Source: Riemerella anatipestifer ATCC 11845 = DSM 15868
GTDB lineage: Bacteria; Bacteroidota; Bacteroidia; Flavobacteriales; Weeksellaceae
Direction of reading: 5' to 3'
Length of the DNA: 64,000 nucleotides
Assembly: GCF_000252855.1 (NCBI RefSeq)
Contig: NC_017045.1
Coordinates: 1,240,001-1,304,000 of the forward strand
Notes under the pieces: generated by a model
Seen by the model: only the letters and a program-made list of their open reading frames with translations
What the model was told of the DNA's origin: nothing
The model's database searches: none
Translations under genes and position numbers: made by a program
Part shown: positions 46,549 to 56,076 of the stretch, in pieces
Numbering within the stretch: the stretch's first letter is position 1
Layout of the letters: the number at the start of each line of letters is the position of its first letter

Positions 46549-48870
46549 ATGAAACATATAATCAAACGATATTCAATACTAATATACATTGTTTATACTG
46601 GTATTTTCATCACAGGATGCTCTGGAGCCTCTACTCTTAAAGAAGGAGAAATTTTATATACTGGAGCTAAGGTCAAAATAAAATCAGACCGATTAAACAA
46701 AGGTGATATTTCTGAACTGAAAAAAGGCACAGAGAGTCAACTTTCTCCTAAACCCAATGCTTCGTTTTTGGGAATGCGCCCTAGATTGTATTTTTATAAA
46801 TGGGCGGGAGAAACTAAACAAAATAAAGGTCTGCGATATTGGATTAAAAATAAACTAGGAGAAAAACCTATTCTTCTGCAGGATGTGGATAGAGAATTTA
46901 ATAAAGAAATTGCAGTTAATTATGCAGAAAATATTGGTTATTTTAATACTAAAGCAAAATATGACACCCTTACAAAAGGTGGAACTGCTAAGGTTTTATA
47001 TACTATAACTCCTTACAATAGATATTTTATAGATACCGTAAACTTCCTATCTAATACTAACGAAGAGGTAATGGAAGATATAAAAGCCACACAAAAACAA
47101 AGCCTAATAAAACCACAAGAACCTTATAATCTAGAAATAATAAAAAAAGAAAGACTCCGCATAGATACTTATATGAAGGAGAATGGATATTATTATTTTA
47201 GTCCTGATAATATTATTATTCAAGCAGATAGCACCTTAGGAAATAGCAAAGTTGCAATCAATGTAAAACTAAAAGACCAAACTCCAGAACTTAGCAAAAA
47301 AAAGTTTAGTATAGATAAAGTAATTATCTACCCTGATTATAGCATACAAAATGTAGAGAAAGGAAATATTACCATTCCCACTACAACCGAAGGACTGGAA
47401 ATTTACAGAGATATGTACATTATAGACCCTGAAAAAAAATTTAAACCGCAAGTTTTTGATAGGACTATGTACTTTCACTCAGGTGAAGTTTATAACAGAA
47501 AAGACCATAATCTTACGCTTAAAAGACTTATAAATCTAGGTGTTTTTAAGTTTGTGAAAAATCAGTTTATCATTTCAGATTCTCTAAATAATAAGTTTGA
47601 TGCGTACTACCTACTCACCCCAAACAATTTTCAATCACTCCGTATGGAAGCATTAGGTAAGACTAATTCTGCAAACTTTAACGGTGGAGAGATAAATATC
47701 AATTGGCTTCACAGAAACTTATTTAAAGGTGCAGAGCAACTAAGGGTTACTGCTTATGGAGGGATTGATGTGCAAGCTGGAGGTCCTAGAGCTTTCAGTA
47801 ATATATTGAGATTTGGAGGCAACGCTCAACTTACTTTTCCAAAGATTATAGCTCATTTTAAGTTTCATACCAGTTCAGAATTTGTTCCAAGGACACAAAT
47901 AAATCTAGGATACGACTATCAGCGTAGAACGGGGCAGTATACTCTGCATAACTTTAGTACCTCTTTTGGCTATTTATGGAAAGAAAATGCAGAGAGAGAA
48001 CACGACCTTAAGATATTTAGCGCTACTTATGTTAACCCTCAGAATATTTCAGATGAATATCAATTTTTAGCAAATCTTTATCCTAGTTTAGCTAGAGCTA
48101 TAGAAAAACAGTTGGTTTTTGGACCTGTGTATCAGTACACATACACCAATACCATCATACCTAGAACACATCAGTTCTATTTTCACGGATTAGCCGATTT
48201 ATCAGCTAACCTTACAGGGCTATTATCCAATGCAAATGCAAAAGAAGGAAGACAAAAAACCATACTAGGAGTACCCTTTAGCCAGTATGCGAAATTGGAC
48301 ACAGACTTTCGCTATTACTACAATATAAACTCTAAAAATACTTTGACTGCAAGACTAATGATGGGATTAGCTTATCCTTATGGCAATTCTCTCACAGTGC
48401 CTTTTTCTAGACAATTTTTTGTGGGAGGAAGTAATAGTATAAGAGCCTTTAGAGCTAGGACACTAGGTCCAGGTAGTTATGACCCAAGAAACCAACAAGG
48501 CAGTTTCTTTTTAGACCAAGCAGGAGATATTAGGCTAGAAACTAATTTAGAATATCGTTTAAACCTCTATCGTTTTCTTAACTTAGGTCTCTTTTTAGAT
48601 GCTGGTAACATTTGGCTTATCAATGATGATCCTACTCGCCCAGGTGCTAAGTTTGGTAAAGATTGGGCTTCTGAAATTGCTATAGGAGGAGGCTTAGGAC
48701 TTCGATTTGATTTTAATATATTTGTACTAAGGACGGATCTTGCCATTCCTATAAGAGTACCCTATTATAACAAAGGGGAACGATGGAGATTTAACCATAT
48801 TGATTTTAACAATTCTTCTTGGAGAAAAGATAACCTAATCCTAAACATAGCCATAGGCTATCCTTTTTAG
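46549..48870 (+). CDS. tamL: TamL, lipidated TamA/BamA-type outer-membrane protein
   Basis: An Omp85-family barrel protein of 773 residues with a lipobox (IFITGC, Cys at about 24). This is the Bacteroidota TamL form of TamA. POTRA-like repeats occupy about 70-350 (TKGGTAKVLYTITPYNRYFIDTV, PYNLEIIKKERLRIDTYMKENGYYYF). The barrel has the Omp85 hallmarks FVGGSNSIRAFRARTLGPGSY and a terminal strand LILNIAIGYPF. It is 17 bp after tamB and should be its partner. Role in barrel protein assembly is inferred from the family. Confidence 0.9.
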   Translation: MKHIIKRYSILIYIVYTGIFITGCSGASTLKEGEILYTGAKVKIKSDRLNKGDISELKKGTESQLSPKPNASFLGMRPRLYFYKWAGETKQNKGLRYWIKNKLGEKPILLQDVDREFNKEIAVNYAENIGYFNTKAKYDTLTKGGTAKVLYTITPYNRYFIDTVNFLSNTNEEVMEDIKATQKQSLIKPQEPYNLEIIKKERLRIDTYMKENGYYYFSPDNIIIQADSTLGNSKVAINVKLKDQTPELSKKKFSIDKVIIYPDYSIQNVEKGNITIPTTTEGLEIYRDMYIIDPEKKFKPQVFDRTMYFHSGEVYNRKDHNLTLKRLINLGVFKFVKNQFIISDSLNNKFDAYYLLTPNNFQSLRMEALGKTNSANFNGGEININWLHRNLFKGAEQLRVTAYGGIDVQAGGPRAFSNILRFGGNAQLTFPKIIAHFKFHTSSEFVPRTQINLGYDYQRRTGQYTLHNFSTSFGYLWKENAEREHDLKIFSATYVNPQNISDEYQFLANLYPSLARAIEKQLVFGPVYQYTYTNTIIPRTHQFYFHGLADLSANLTGLLSNANAKEGRQKTILGVPFSQYAKLDTDFRYYYNINSKNTLTARLMMGLAYPYGNSLTVPFSRQFFVGGSNSIRAFRARTLGPGSYDPRNQQGSFFLDQAGDIRLETNLEYRLNLYRFLNLGLFLDAGNIWLINDDPTRPGAKFGKDWASEIAIGGGLGLRFDFNIFVLRTDLAIPIRVPYYNKGERWRFNHIDFNNSSWRKDNLILNIAIGYPF

Positions 48871-48883
48871 AAAAAAGACCATT

Positions 48884-49792
48884 ATGAAAGATAATCTTAA
48901 ATTTTACTGGGAAACCATTAGAAAAGCAGGAGCAGATTGGAGCAACTCAAATGCAGATAGAGATGCGGCAGGAATTGCTTACTATGCTATATTTTCCATA
49001 CCTGGATTACTTATAATTTTAATTTGGGTTATGGGGATTATTTTCGGAGATACCAATTTTCAACAAAAAATATTACAAGAGGTTACAAAAATTATGGGAG
49101 AAGATACCGCCAAAAGTTTAGATGGTATCTTAATATCTTCTATGATAGACCAAGACGGAATTATTATGAGAATTATTGGAGTGGTAACTCTCATTTTTGG
49201 TGCTACCACCTTATTTTTTCAACTTCAAAAGTCTCTCAATGAATTATGGGGTGTAAAAGCAGCTCCCAAAAAGGCTATACTCAAATTTCTAGTAGACCGT
49301 GCAAATTCACTAGGAATGATACTCATTATTGGCTTTCTAATGATGATTACAATGATTTTATCTACACTTATAGGGCTAACTAATGATTTTATCTCTCAAC
49401 ACCTAGGGCTAGAGACCTATTATATTATACAAATCATAAATACACTTGTGGGGTTCCTTATTGTTGTTCTACTGTTTGCTCTTATGTTTAAAGTCCTTCC
49501 AGATGTTCAGCTTTCTTGGCGTTCTGTATGGGTAGGAGCATTTATTACCGCATTTTTGTTTACTTTAGGTAAATCTCTATTAAGTCTTTACTTCAGTCAT
49601 TTTAAACCTACATCTGCTTTCGGAGCAGCTGGATCCGTTATTCTAATTATGATGTGGATAAATTATACTTGCAGACTCATCTTTTTTGGAGCAGTATTTA
49701 CCAAAGTTTATACCTACCGTAGAGGTCTAAAAATACAGCCTTCTCAACATGCTAAATGGACTTCCGACAGAAGAGAGCCTTCTTCATACTAA
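48884..49792 (+). CDS. YihY/virulence factor BrkB family membrane protein
   Basis: A polytopic inner-membrane protein of 302 residues with about six transmembrane segments (GLLIILIWVMGIIFG, GVVTLIFGATTLFFQLQKSLNELW, SLGMILIIGFLMMITMI and others). Family motifs DRDAAGIAYYAIFSIPGLL, LQKSLNELWGV and the late FGAAGSVILIMMWINYTCRLIFFGA are present. Often mis-annotated as RNase BN; the true role is unknown. It lies 13 bp after tamL in the same run. Confidence 0.88.
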   Translation: MKDNLKFYWETIRKAGADWSNSNADRDAAGIAYYAIFSIPGLLIILIWVMGIIFGDTNFQQKILQEVTKIMGEDTAKSLDGILISSMIDQDGIIMRIIGVVTLIFGATTLFFQLQKSLNELWGVKAAPKKAILKFLVDRANSLGMILIIGFLMMITMILSTLIGLTNDFISQHLGLETYYIIQIINTLVGFLIVVLLFALMFKVLPDVQLSWRSVWVGAFITAFLFTLGKSLLSLYFSHFKPTSAFGAAGSVILIMMWINYTCRLIFFGAVFTKVYTYRRGLKIQPSQHAKWTSDRREPSSY

Positions 49793-49807
49793 CCATTCTC
49801 TCTAGGT

Positions 49808-50617
49808 ATGAGCAAAAAATTTCAACATAAAAATATCCTCATCACAGGAGGCGCTAGCGGCATCGGTAAAATTATGGCTAGACTTTCGTTAGAGAAAGGT
49901 GCTAAAGTGATTATTTGGGATATTGACCAATCAAAAATTGATGAAACTATCCTCCAGTTTTCATCACTAGGTTCTATCTTCGGATATAAGGTAGATGTTT
50001 CCAATTATGACGAAGTACAACACTTCGCCATAAAAACTAAACAAAAGATTGGTAATGTTGATATTCTAATTAACAATGCAGGGATTGTGGTAGGCAAATA
50101 TTTCCACGAACACTCTCAAAAGGATATTTTAAAAACCATAGAAATCAATACCAATGCACCGATGGTAATCACTAATTTATTTTTACAGGATATGCTTACG
50201 CAAAATTCAGGACACATCTGTAATATTGCCTCTTCGGCAGGATTGGTATCTAACCCTAAAATGTCCGTATATGCAGGGAGCAAATGGGCTGTTGTTGGTT
50301 GGTCTGACAGCCTTAGGCTAGAAATGGAACAGCTGAAAAAAAACATTAAAGTAACCACCATTATGCCTTACTATATCAACACTGGAATGTTTGATGGCGT
50401 GAAATCTGTTCTCCCTATATTAGCCCCTGAAAAAGCGGCTAAAACTATCATTAGTTCTATAGAAAACAACAAAAAAATGGTAACACTTCCTAGGTATATC
50501 TATCGTTTGACTCGTATAGGTCAAGGACTATTTCCTCTTCGTTTTTTTGATTGGTTTGCGGGAAGTTTACTAGAAATCTATAAAACAATGGCTGACTTTA
50601 AAGGTCATAAAAAATAA
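49808..50617 (+). CDS. SDR family oxidoreductase
   Basis: A 269-residue short-chain dehydrogenase. The nucleotide loop is LITGGASGIGKIMARLSL (about 11-28), the structural NNAG is at DILINNAGIV, the catalytic Ser region is NIASSAGLVSN and the active YxxxK is in VYAGSKWAVVGW. The D after beta-2 (IIWDIDQSK) suggests NAD preference. The C-terminus is hydrophobic and aromatic (FFDWFAGSLLEIYK). Together with the aldehyde dehydrogenase gene 8 bp downstream it could handle a lipid alcohol and aldehyde; this is inference. Confidence 0.85.
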   Translation: MSKKFQHKNILITGGASGIGKIMARLSLEKGAKVIIWDIDQSKIDETILQFSSLGSIFGYKVDVSNYDEVQHFAIKTKQKIGNVDILINNAGIVVGKYFHEHSQKDILKTIEINTNAPMVITNLFLQDMLTQNSGHICNIASSAGLVSNPKMSVYAGSKWAVVGWSDSLRLEMEQLKKNIKVTTIMPYYINTGMFDGVKSVLPILAPEKAAKTIISSIENNKKMVTLPRYIYRLTRIGQGLFPLRFFDWFAGSLLEIYKTMADFKGHKK

Positions 50618-50625
50618 TTATACCA

Positions 50626-51999
50626 ATGGAAACTCCAAAAGCCCAAATATCAGCACTCGTCCAAAAGCAAAAAGCATTTTTTGCAACTCAACAAACCAAA
50701 GCCATTGATTTTAGACTAAAGCAACTATCTTTACTAAAACAAGCCATACTAAAGTATCAGCCCGAAATAGAAGAAGCCTTATGGAAAGATTTACACAAAT
50801 CTAAAGAAGAGGTTTACCTTACGGAAATCAGCATTGTTCTAAGTGAAATTAATTATCATTTAAAAAAAATAAAAAGTTGGGCTCGTCCTAAGAGGGTTTG
50901 GTCGCCTATTTCGGTACTTCCTGCATCTAGCCGTATCATTTACGAACCTTTGGGTGTGGCTCTTATTATCTCTCCGTGGAATTATCCGTTCCAGCTTCTT
51001 ATCAATCCTCTAGTAGGAGCTATTTCCTCTGGCTGTTGTGCTTTACTAAAAGCTTCTCCTGACGCTCCAAATCTCGCTAATGTAGTGGAGAAAATGCTAA
51101 CAGAATATTTTCCGCTAGATTATATTGCCCTTGTTAAAGGTGGACGAGAAACCAACACCTACTTGCTAGAGGAACGCTTTGATTTCATTTTCTTTACAGG
51201 AAGCCCATCTCTAGGAAAAGTGGTTATGAAAGCGGCGGCAGAAAATCTAACGCCCATCGTGCTAGAATTAGGTGGTAAAAGCCCTTGTATTGTAGATAAA
51301 GATGCAAACCTCAACCTTGCTGCTAAAAGAATTGCGTGGGGAAAACTCATCAATGCTGGACAGACCTGCATCGCTCCAGATTATCTTTGGGTACACCGTT
51401 CGGTAAAAAAAGAGCTTCTTGAAAAAATAGCTTACCACATTAAAGAAATGTATGGCTCTGATGTTAAATCTAGCCCTTTTTATCCTCGTATTGTAAATGA
51501 TAAATCAGTAGAAAGGCTTTCTAAATTTCTTAATGAAGGGAATATCTATTTAGGTGGAGAAGTAGATTCCAGTCAAAAATACATCGCACCAACTATTATA
51601 AATAATGTAGAACCTCACTTCGCTATTATGCAAGAGGAAATTTTTGGTCCCTTATTACCTGTAATAACATTTGACCATATTGATGAACCTATCTCGTACA
51701 TCAACCAACATGAAAAGCCATTAGCTTTATATTATTTTGGTAAAACTAAAACTGCTAAAGAGGTAATTTCAAAAACAAGTTCGGGCGGAGTTTGCATCAA
51801 CGATACGCTTATGCATATTGCCAATCATCATCTTCCTTTCGGTGGTGTTGGGAATAGTGGTATGGGCAAGTACCACGGGAAGTACAGTTTTCTAGCCTTC
51901 AGTAATGAAAGAGCTATCGTAAAAACACCAACATTTTTAGACCTTCCGTTCAAGTACGTTCCTTTCAGGTTTTTTGAATGGGTAAAGAAAATGATATAG
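50626..51999 (+). CDS. Aldehyde dehydrogenase, class 3-like
   Basis: A 457-residue NAD(P)-dependent aldehyde dehydrogenase. The active Cys is in INAGQTCIAPDYLW and the general base Glu in PIVLELGGKSPCIVDK. The cofactor site includes PWNYPF, FFTGSPSLGKVVMKAA and IMQEEIFGPLLPV. The short length and C-terminal hydrophobic tail (FLDLPFKYVPFRFFEWVKKM) resemble class 3 fatty-aldehyde enzymes. Last gene of the tamB run, with a strong terminator 10 bp after its stop. Confidence 0.9.
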   Translation: METPKAQISALVQKQKAFFATQQTKAIDFRLKQLSLLKQAILKYQPEIEEALWKDLHKSKEEVYLTEISIVLSEINYHLKKIKSWARPKRVWSPISVLPASSRIIYEPLGVALIISPWNYPFQLLINPLVGAISSGCCALLKASPDAPNLANVVEKMLTEYFPLDYIALVKGGRETNTYLLEERFDFIFFTGSPSLGKVVMKAAAENLTPIVLELGGKSPCIVDKDANLNLAAKRIAWGKLINAGQTCIAPDYLWVHRSVKKELLEKIAYHIKEMYGSDVKSSPFYPRIVNDKSVERLSKFLNEGNIYLGGEVDSSQKYIAPTIINNVEPHFAIMQEEIFGPLLPVITFDHIDEPISYINQHEKPLALYYFGKTKTAKEVISKTSSGGVCINDTLMHIANHHLPFGGVGNSGMGKYHGKYSFLAFSNERAIVKTPTFLDLPFKYVPFRFFEWVKKMI

Positions 52000-52010
52000 T
52001 TTTACCAATA

Positions 52011-52046
52011 AAAAACCTCAGAATAAATATTTATTCTGAGGTTTTT
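52011..52046. terminator. Bidirectional terminator between ALDH gene and ftsZ
   Basis: A perfect 17-bp inverted repeat (52011-52027 with 52030-52046) with a 2-base centre. The outer AAAAACCTC/GAGGTTTTT provides T runs on both strands, so it ends both the tamB run and the dcw operon. Confidence 0.9.
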
Positions 52047-52079
52047 AAAGAAGTCAATCAAGTATCAAAAATGTAGAAA

Positions 52080-53885
52080 CTAATCTACATCTTTATTCAA
52101 AAATTTGTTTTCTCTAAGTTCTACTCTGCCATTGTTATCAGCTAAAAAACTACTGATACGCTCATCAGATGGGCTATCATCTAGTTTAATATTTTTTCTT
52201 CTAAAAGCAGGTACTGTTTCAAAAGTATTTTCCTCATCTACATTTTGGTAACGAGAATTAAATTCTTTTAGCTTATTTCTTCTCTCCTGTACTTTAGAGT
52301 CTTCTACTTTTTTCTCTATAAAAGTAAAAAGTGTTTCCTCTTGAGCTATTTCTTCATTACGAAATATAGGTTTTTCTTCTACTTCATGAATTACTTGAGG
52401 CTCTTGAGACGCAACAGTATTAGATACTGTTTTTACTTCCTCTTCAAAAGTAGGCTCTTCTTCTTTTATTTTAAAGCTGAACTCTACAGGTTTTTCATCT
52501 AAGAATAAAGATTTAGTAGGTTGTATGCTACTTTCGTCTTTTGATTCAAAAGTAAAAGATATTCCTTTTGGTTCTTCGTATCCTTCATCATAAGAGAATA
52601 AATCTAGTTCATTACTTCCTTCTTCAAATTCTTCATTAACCTCTTCAACATAGGTCATTGGTTGTATTTCTTGAACCGCTAACTGCTCTCCGCTTAATCT
52701 ATTTGCTGAAAACTGTGGTGAAGAAAAATCATCTTCTTCATCTAACTTCACGATGTTTTTCTCTGTAACAACAGAACCTAATCCTGCATTCTTAGCATCA
52801 GAAGAAATTTTAAATGGAGATTCTCTTCTAACTGAATTTGCCGTTTCGTGCAATGGTACCTTAACTACTTCTGTAGGACCTGCATTGATGTGGTTTTCAT
52901 TAGTAAATCCCGTAGCAATTACCAATACTCTAATAGCATCGCCAAGTTCTTCATCTGTCCCTACACCAAAGATAATGTTAGCTGTATTTCCTGCTTCGTT
53001 TTGGATATAATCGTTGATAAGACCAATTTCGTCCATCGTAGCTTCAGAAGCCTCATCAGAACCACTCTGAATAAGAAGCAATACATCTTGAGCTCCTGTA
53101 ATTTTGTTATCGTTAAGAAGTGGAGAGTCTAATGCCTTTTTAACAGCTTCTTCTGCTCTCTTCTCACCTGTAGCACTTCCCGTGGACATCAAGGCTGTAC
53201 CTGAATTCTGCAACACAGACTTAGCATCACGGAAGTCAATATTGATAACAAAAGAACCCGTAATTACCTCTGCCATACCTTTGGCTGCATTGGTAAGCAC
53301 CTCATCTGCCTTAGAAAAACCTTGTTTAAATCCTAAGTTACCAAACTGTTGTCTTAGTTTATCGTTGTTTATCACGATGAGAGAATCCACATTATTTCTT
53401 AGTTTCTCTAGCCCTGCTTCAGCTTGGTCTAATCTTCTTTTTCCTTCAAAAGAAAACGGAACTGTAACGATAGCGACCGTCAAAATCCCCATTTCCTTCG
53501 CCGCCTTAGCAATAATAGGTGCTGCACCCGTACCTGTACCACCACCCATACCAGCGGTAATGAATACCATTTTGGTATTTTGTCCTAGAGTGCTTTTTAT
53601 CTCGTCTATACTTTCTATTGCAGCCTTTTCTCCCACTTCTGGGTCTGCACCAGCACCTAAGCCTTCTGTAGTTGTGATACCTAACTGAACTTTATTAGAA
53701 ACGGGATTGTTATTTAGTGTTTGTGCATCTGTATTACAAATGACAAAATCTACACCGTGAATCCCTCTTTCATACATATGTTTTAAGGCATTGTTTCCAC
53801 CACCACCTACACCTATCACCTTGATAATAGATGAGTTGCCTTTTGGTAAATCAAATTCAAAACCTGTTTTATTGGTATTTTCCAT
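52080..53885 (-). CDS. ftsZ: Cell division protein FtsZ with long acidic C-terminal linker
   Basis: Tubulin-like GTPase that forms the division ring. The GTP loop is GMGGGTGTGAAPIIAKAAKE, and NIDFRDAKSVLQN (T7 region) provides the catalytic acid part. The 601 residues far exceed the usual 380-400: residues about 325-560 form an acidic, low-complexity linker. A VPAFRRK motif like the FtsZ C-terminal peptide follows. After it comes a further tail of about 35 residues, ISSFLADNN to FLNKDVD. Last gene of the dcw cluster here, followed by a terminator. Confidence 0.95.
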   Translation of the reverse strand: MENTNKTGFEFDLPKGNSSIIKVIGVGGGGNNALKHMYERGIHGVDFVICNTDAQTLNNNPVSNKVQLGITTTEGLGAGADPEVGEKAAIESIDEIKSTLGQNTKMVFITAGMGGGTGTGAAPIIAKAAKEMGILTVAIVTVPFSFEGKRRLDQAEAGLEKLRNNVDSLIVINNDKLRQQFGNLGFKQGFSKADEVLTNAAKGMAEVITGSFVINIDFRDAKSVLQNSGTALMSTGSATGEKRAEEAVKKALDSPLLNDNKITGAQDVLLLIQSGSDEASEATMDEIGLINDYIQNEAGNTANIIFGVGTDEELGDAIRVLVIATGFTNENHINAGPTEVVKVPLHETANSVRRESPFKISSDAKNAGLGSVVTEKNIVKLDEEDDFSSPQFSANRLSGEQLAVQEIQPMTYVEEVNEEFEEGSNELDLFSYDEGYEEPKGISFTFESKDESSIQPTKSLFLDEKPVEFSFKIKEEEPTFEEEVKTVSNTVASQEPQVIHEVEEKPIFRNEEIAQEETLFTFIEKKVEDSKVQERRNKLKEFNSRYQNVDEENTFETVPAFRRKNIKLDDSPSDERISSFLADNNGRVELRENKFLNKDVD

Positions 53886-53915
53886 TACTTCATTTTAAAT
53901 GACTAAATTACTTAA

Positions 53916-55283
53916 TTATTCCGATTCCTCAAAGAATTTTTTTATCTTTTCTAAGATGTTTTGCCCTATAGTAGGCTTTTTAGAGGCATTTTGCTGAACC
54001 ACAGTCTCATTATGAGTTGGTTTATCACTATCTAAAATTTTATCTTCTTGGTTGGTTTCATCAGAAACTGTTTGGCTAGAAACAGATACTTCTTCCTGAA
54101 CTAAAGAATTAGTTTTTTTATCTCTAATAGACAAACTTTCCATTAAAAGCCCTATAGATGTTGCAAATTCAGGGCTTTTTAAATGCTGATTTTTATCGTT
54201 CGAAATATATTCATTAGCGTAACCTATACGACTATCAAACCCTGTGATATAATTTGCGAGCTGTCTCAGATGTTTTAGATTAGAACCACCACCTGTAAGC
54301 ACAATCCCCGCAATGAGTTTTCTTTTTTTCTCGTGTGCTCCATAGGCTTTAAGTTCGGTGTTTACCATCTCCAAAATTTCTTCCACTCTGGCATGAATAA
54401 TTTTAGCCAATGTTTTTAGAGAAATTTCTTTTTCAGTTCTTCCATGAAGCCCAGGAATGGTAACAAAAGTACTCTCCTTCTCCAATTCTGGAACAGCAGA
54501 CCCAAAACGAACTTTAAGCTGCTCCGCGTGTTTTTCGATAATAGAACAGCCATCTTTAATATCTTCGGTAATAATACCTCCTCCATAAGGGATAACACAA
54601 GTATGACGGATAATATTATCCTTAAATATTGCAATATCAGTAGTACCACCACCTATATCTACAATAGCTACTCCAGCCTCCTTTTCTTCCTTAGTCAAAA
54701 CCGCTTCGGACGATGCCAATGGCTCCAAAGTAAGCGACTCCATCTCTAGCCCTGCTTCTTTAACGCATCTGCTGATATTTTTAATGCTACTCATCTGCCC
54801 TACCACCACATGGAAATTAGCTTCAAGACGCTTTCCGTGCATTCCTATTGGTTCTTGGATTTCGCCCTCCGAGTCTACCTTATATTCTTGTGGAAGTACA
54901 TGGATAATCTCTTCGCCAGGAAGCATCACCAATTTCTTAACTTGATTTTTGAGCTCTTCTATATCCTCCTCGGTAATGTATTGGTCTGGATTTTCTCGCA
55001 TAATGTAATCCGAGTGTTGCAAAGAACGGATATGTTTACCTGCAATACCCACCGTTACCTTAGTAATAGGCACACCTGCACTTTTTTGAGCCTCGCTAAC
55101 AGCTGTTTTAATGGAATTGATGGTTTGGGCAATGTTGTTTACAATCCCTTTATGTACACCTAAACTAGGTGCCACACCTACTCCCATAACCTCTATCTTA
55201 CCGTACTGATTACGACGACCAACGATAGCAACAATCTTGGTGGTCCCAATGTCTAATCCTACTGAATACTCTTGGCTTTCCAT
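53916..55283 (-). CDS. ftsA: Cell division protein FtsA
   Basis: An actin-like ATPase of 455 residues that anchors FtsZ to the membrane. Nucleotide motifs are GLDIGTTKIVAIVG (phosphate 1), VAIVDIGGGTTDIAIF (phosphate 2) and GIVLTGGGSNLKHLRQLA (adenosine). Domain 1C sits between about 85 and 165. The amphipathic C-terminal helix is NILEKIKKFFEE after an acidic linker of about 60 residues, longer than in enterobacteria. It lies 30 bp upstream of ftsZ. Confidence 0.95.
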   Translation of the reverse strand: MESQEYSVGLDIGTTKIVAIVGRRNQYGKIEVMGVGVAPSLGVHKGIVNNIAQTINSIKTAVSEAQKSAGVPITKVTVGIAGKHIRSLQHSDYIMRENPDQYITEEDIEELKNQVKKLVMLPGEEIIHVLPQEYKVDSEGEIQEPIGMHGKRLEANFHVVVGQMSSIKNISRCVKEAGLEMESLTLEPLASSEAVLTKEEKEAGVAIVDIGGGTTDIAIFKDNIIRHTCVIPYGGGIITEDIKDGCSIIEKHAEQLKVRFGSAVPELEKESTFVTIPGLHGRTEKEISLKTLAKIIHARVEEILEMVNTELKAYGAHEKKRKLIAGIVLTGGGSNLKHLRQLANYITGFDSRIGYANEYISNDKNQHLKSPEFATSIGLLMESLSIRDKKTNSLVQEEVSVSSQTVSDETNQEDKILDSDKPTHNETVVQQNASKKPTIGQNILEKIKKFFEESE

Positions 55284-55305
55284 TTATTTTGATTTGAATT
55301 TGATT

Positions 55306-56067
55306 TTATTTGTTCTTTTCTTCTTCTTTATATGTTTCTTCTTTGTAACCTTTACTAAGTGTAGTTACAATCTGATTATCATATTTCAATGATATTTTGG
55401 TGTATTTATCAGATGGTTGATAAACCAAATACTTTTCTACAAACGCTTTGAAACCTTTAACTTTGAAATCTATATTTTCCAAGCTTCCTAGTTCTACTCT
55501 GTAGTTTTCTTCATTGGCAATAAGATAATAATTTTCTCTCTCTTTTACAACACCAATGAAAAACTTTTTACTAAAGTCGTCTTGATTTATCTTTTTTACC
55601 AATTCTATCAATTGAGGATATTCCTCTGGTTGCACATTACCACTTATGAGCATACACGATGCTGAATAGTTACGATTGATAGGAAATTCCACCCCTTTCT
55701 CATCTACATAAAACTCTTTCTTCCCTTTACTTAGCCTAAACACAGGCACTCTTTGCATAATATCTATATGCAATATACCATCAAGACTAAGATAAACATT
55801 GGCACTATCTACTGCAGAATATTCTGCAATTTTTCTTTCTAATTTTGGGATATCAATATCCCCAACTCTATTGGTAGTATTGGCTTTTTTAACAATGCTT
55901 TCTATTTCTTTCTCATCAATAAAATAGACTGGCTTCTCTCCTTGAATAATATTAACAGCCACTTTATCCATAGAGGCATTATTAAATCTTTTCATTGAAA
56001 AGTTTAACAAAAATCCCAGTAGGATAATCGTAACAGCTATTTTTAATATTCTGTATTTGTTCTTCAT
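55306..56067 (-). CDS. ftsQ: Cell division protein FtsQ
   Basis: A 253-residue bitopic division protein. Its short cytoplasmic start is followed by one membrane segment (IAVTIILLGFLLNF, about 10-23), then a POTRA-like domain (KKANTTNRVGDIDIPKLERKI, NVYLSLDGILHIDIMQRVPVFRL) and the beta-rich FtsQ/DivIB region. Sequence conservation is low, as in most FtsQ proteins, and the call leans on position between murC and ftsA. The C-terminus is charged (YKEETYKEEEKNK). Confidence 0.85.
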   Translation of the reverse strand: MKNKYRILKIAVTIILLGFLLNFSMKRFNNASMDKVAVNIIQGEKPVYFIDEKEIESIVKKANTTNRVGDIDIPKLERKIAEYSAVDSANVYLSLDGILHIDIMQRVPVFRLSKGKKEFYVDEKGVEFPINRNYSASCMLISGNVQPEEYPQLIELVKKINQDDFSKKFFIGVVKERENYYLIANEENYRVELGSLENIDFKVKGFKAFVEKYLVYQPSDKYTKISLKYDNQIVTTLSKGYKEETYKEEEKNK

Positions 56068-56076
56068 TTTAAAGTT

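Noticed and set aside
53104-53688. 194-codon open frame on the plus strand opposite ftsZ
   Set aside because: It lies wholly antisense to the conserved GTPase part of ftsZ. Its product is a low-complexity Ser/Ala/Pro/Val protein without recognisable motifs, and there is no promoter.
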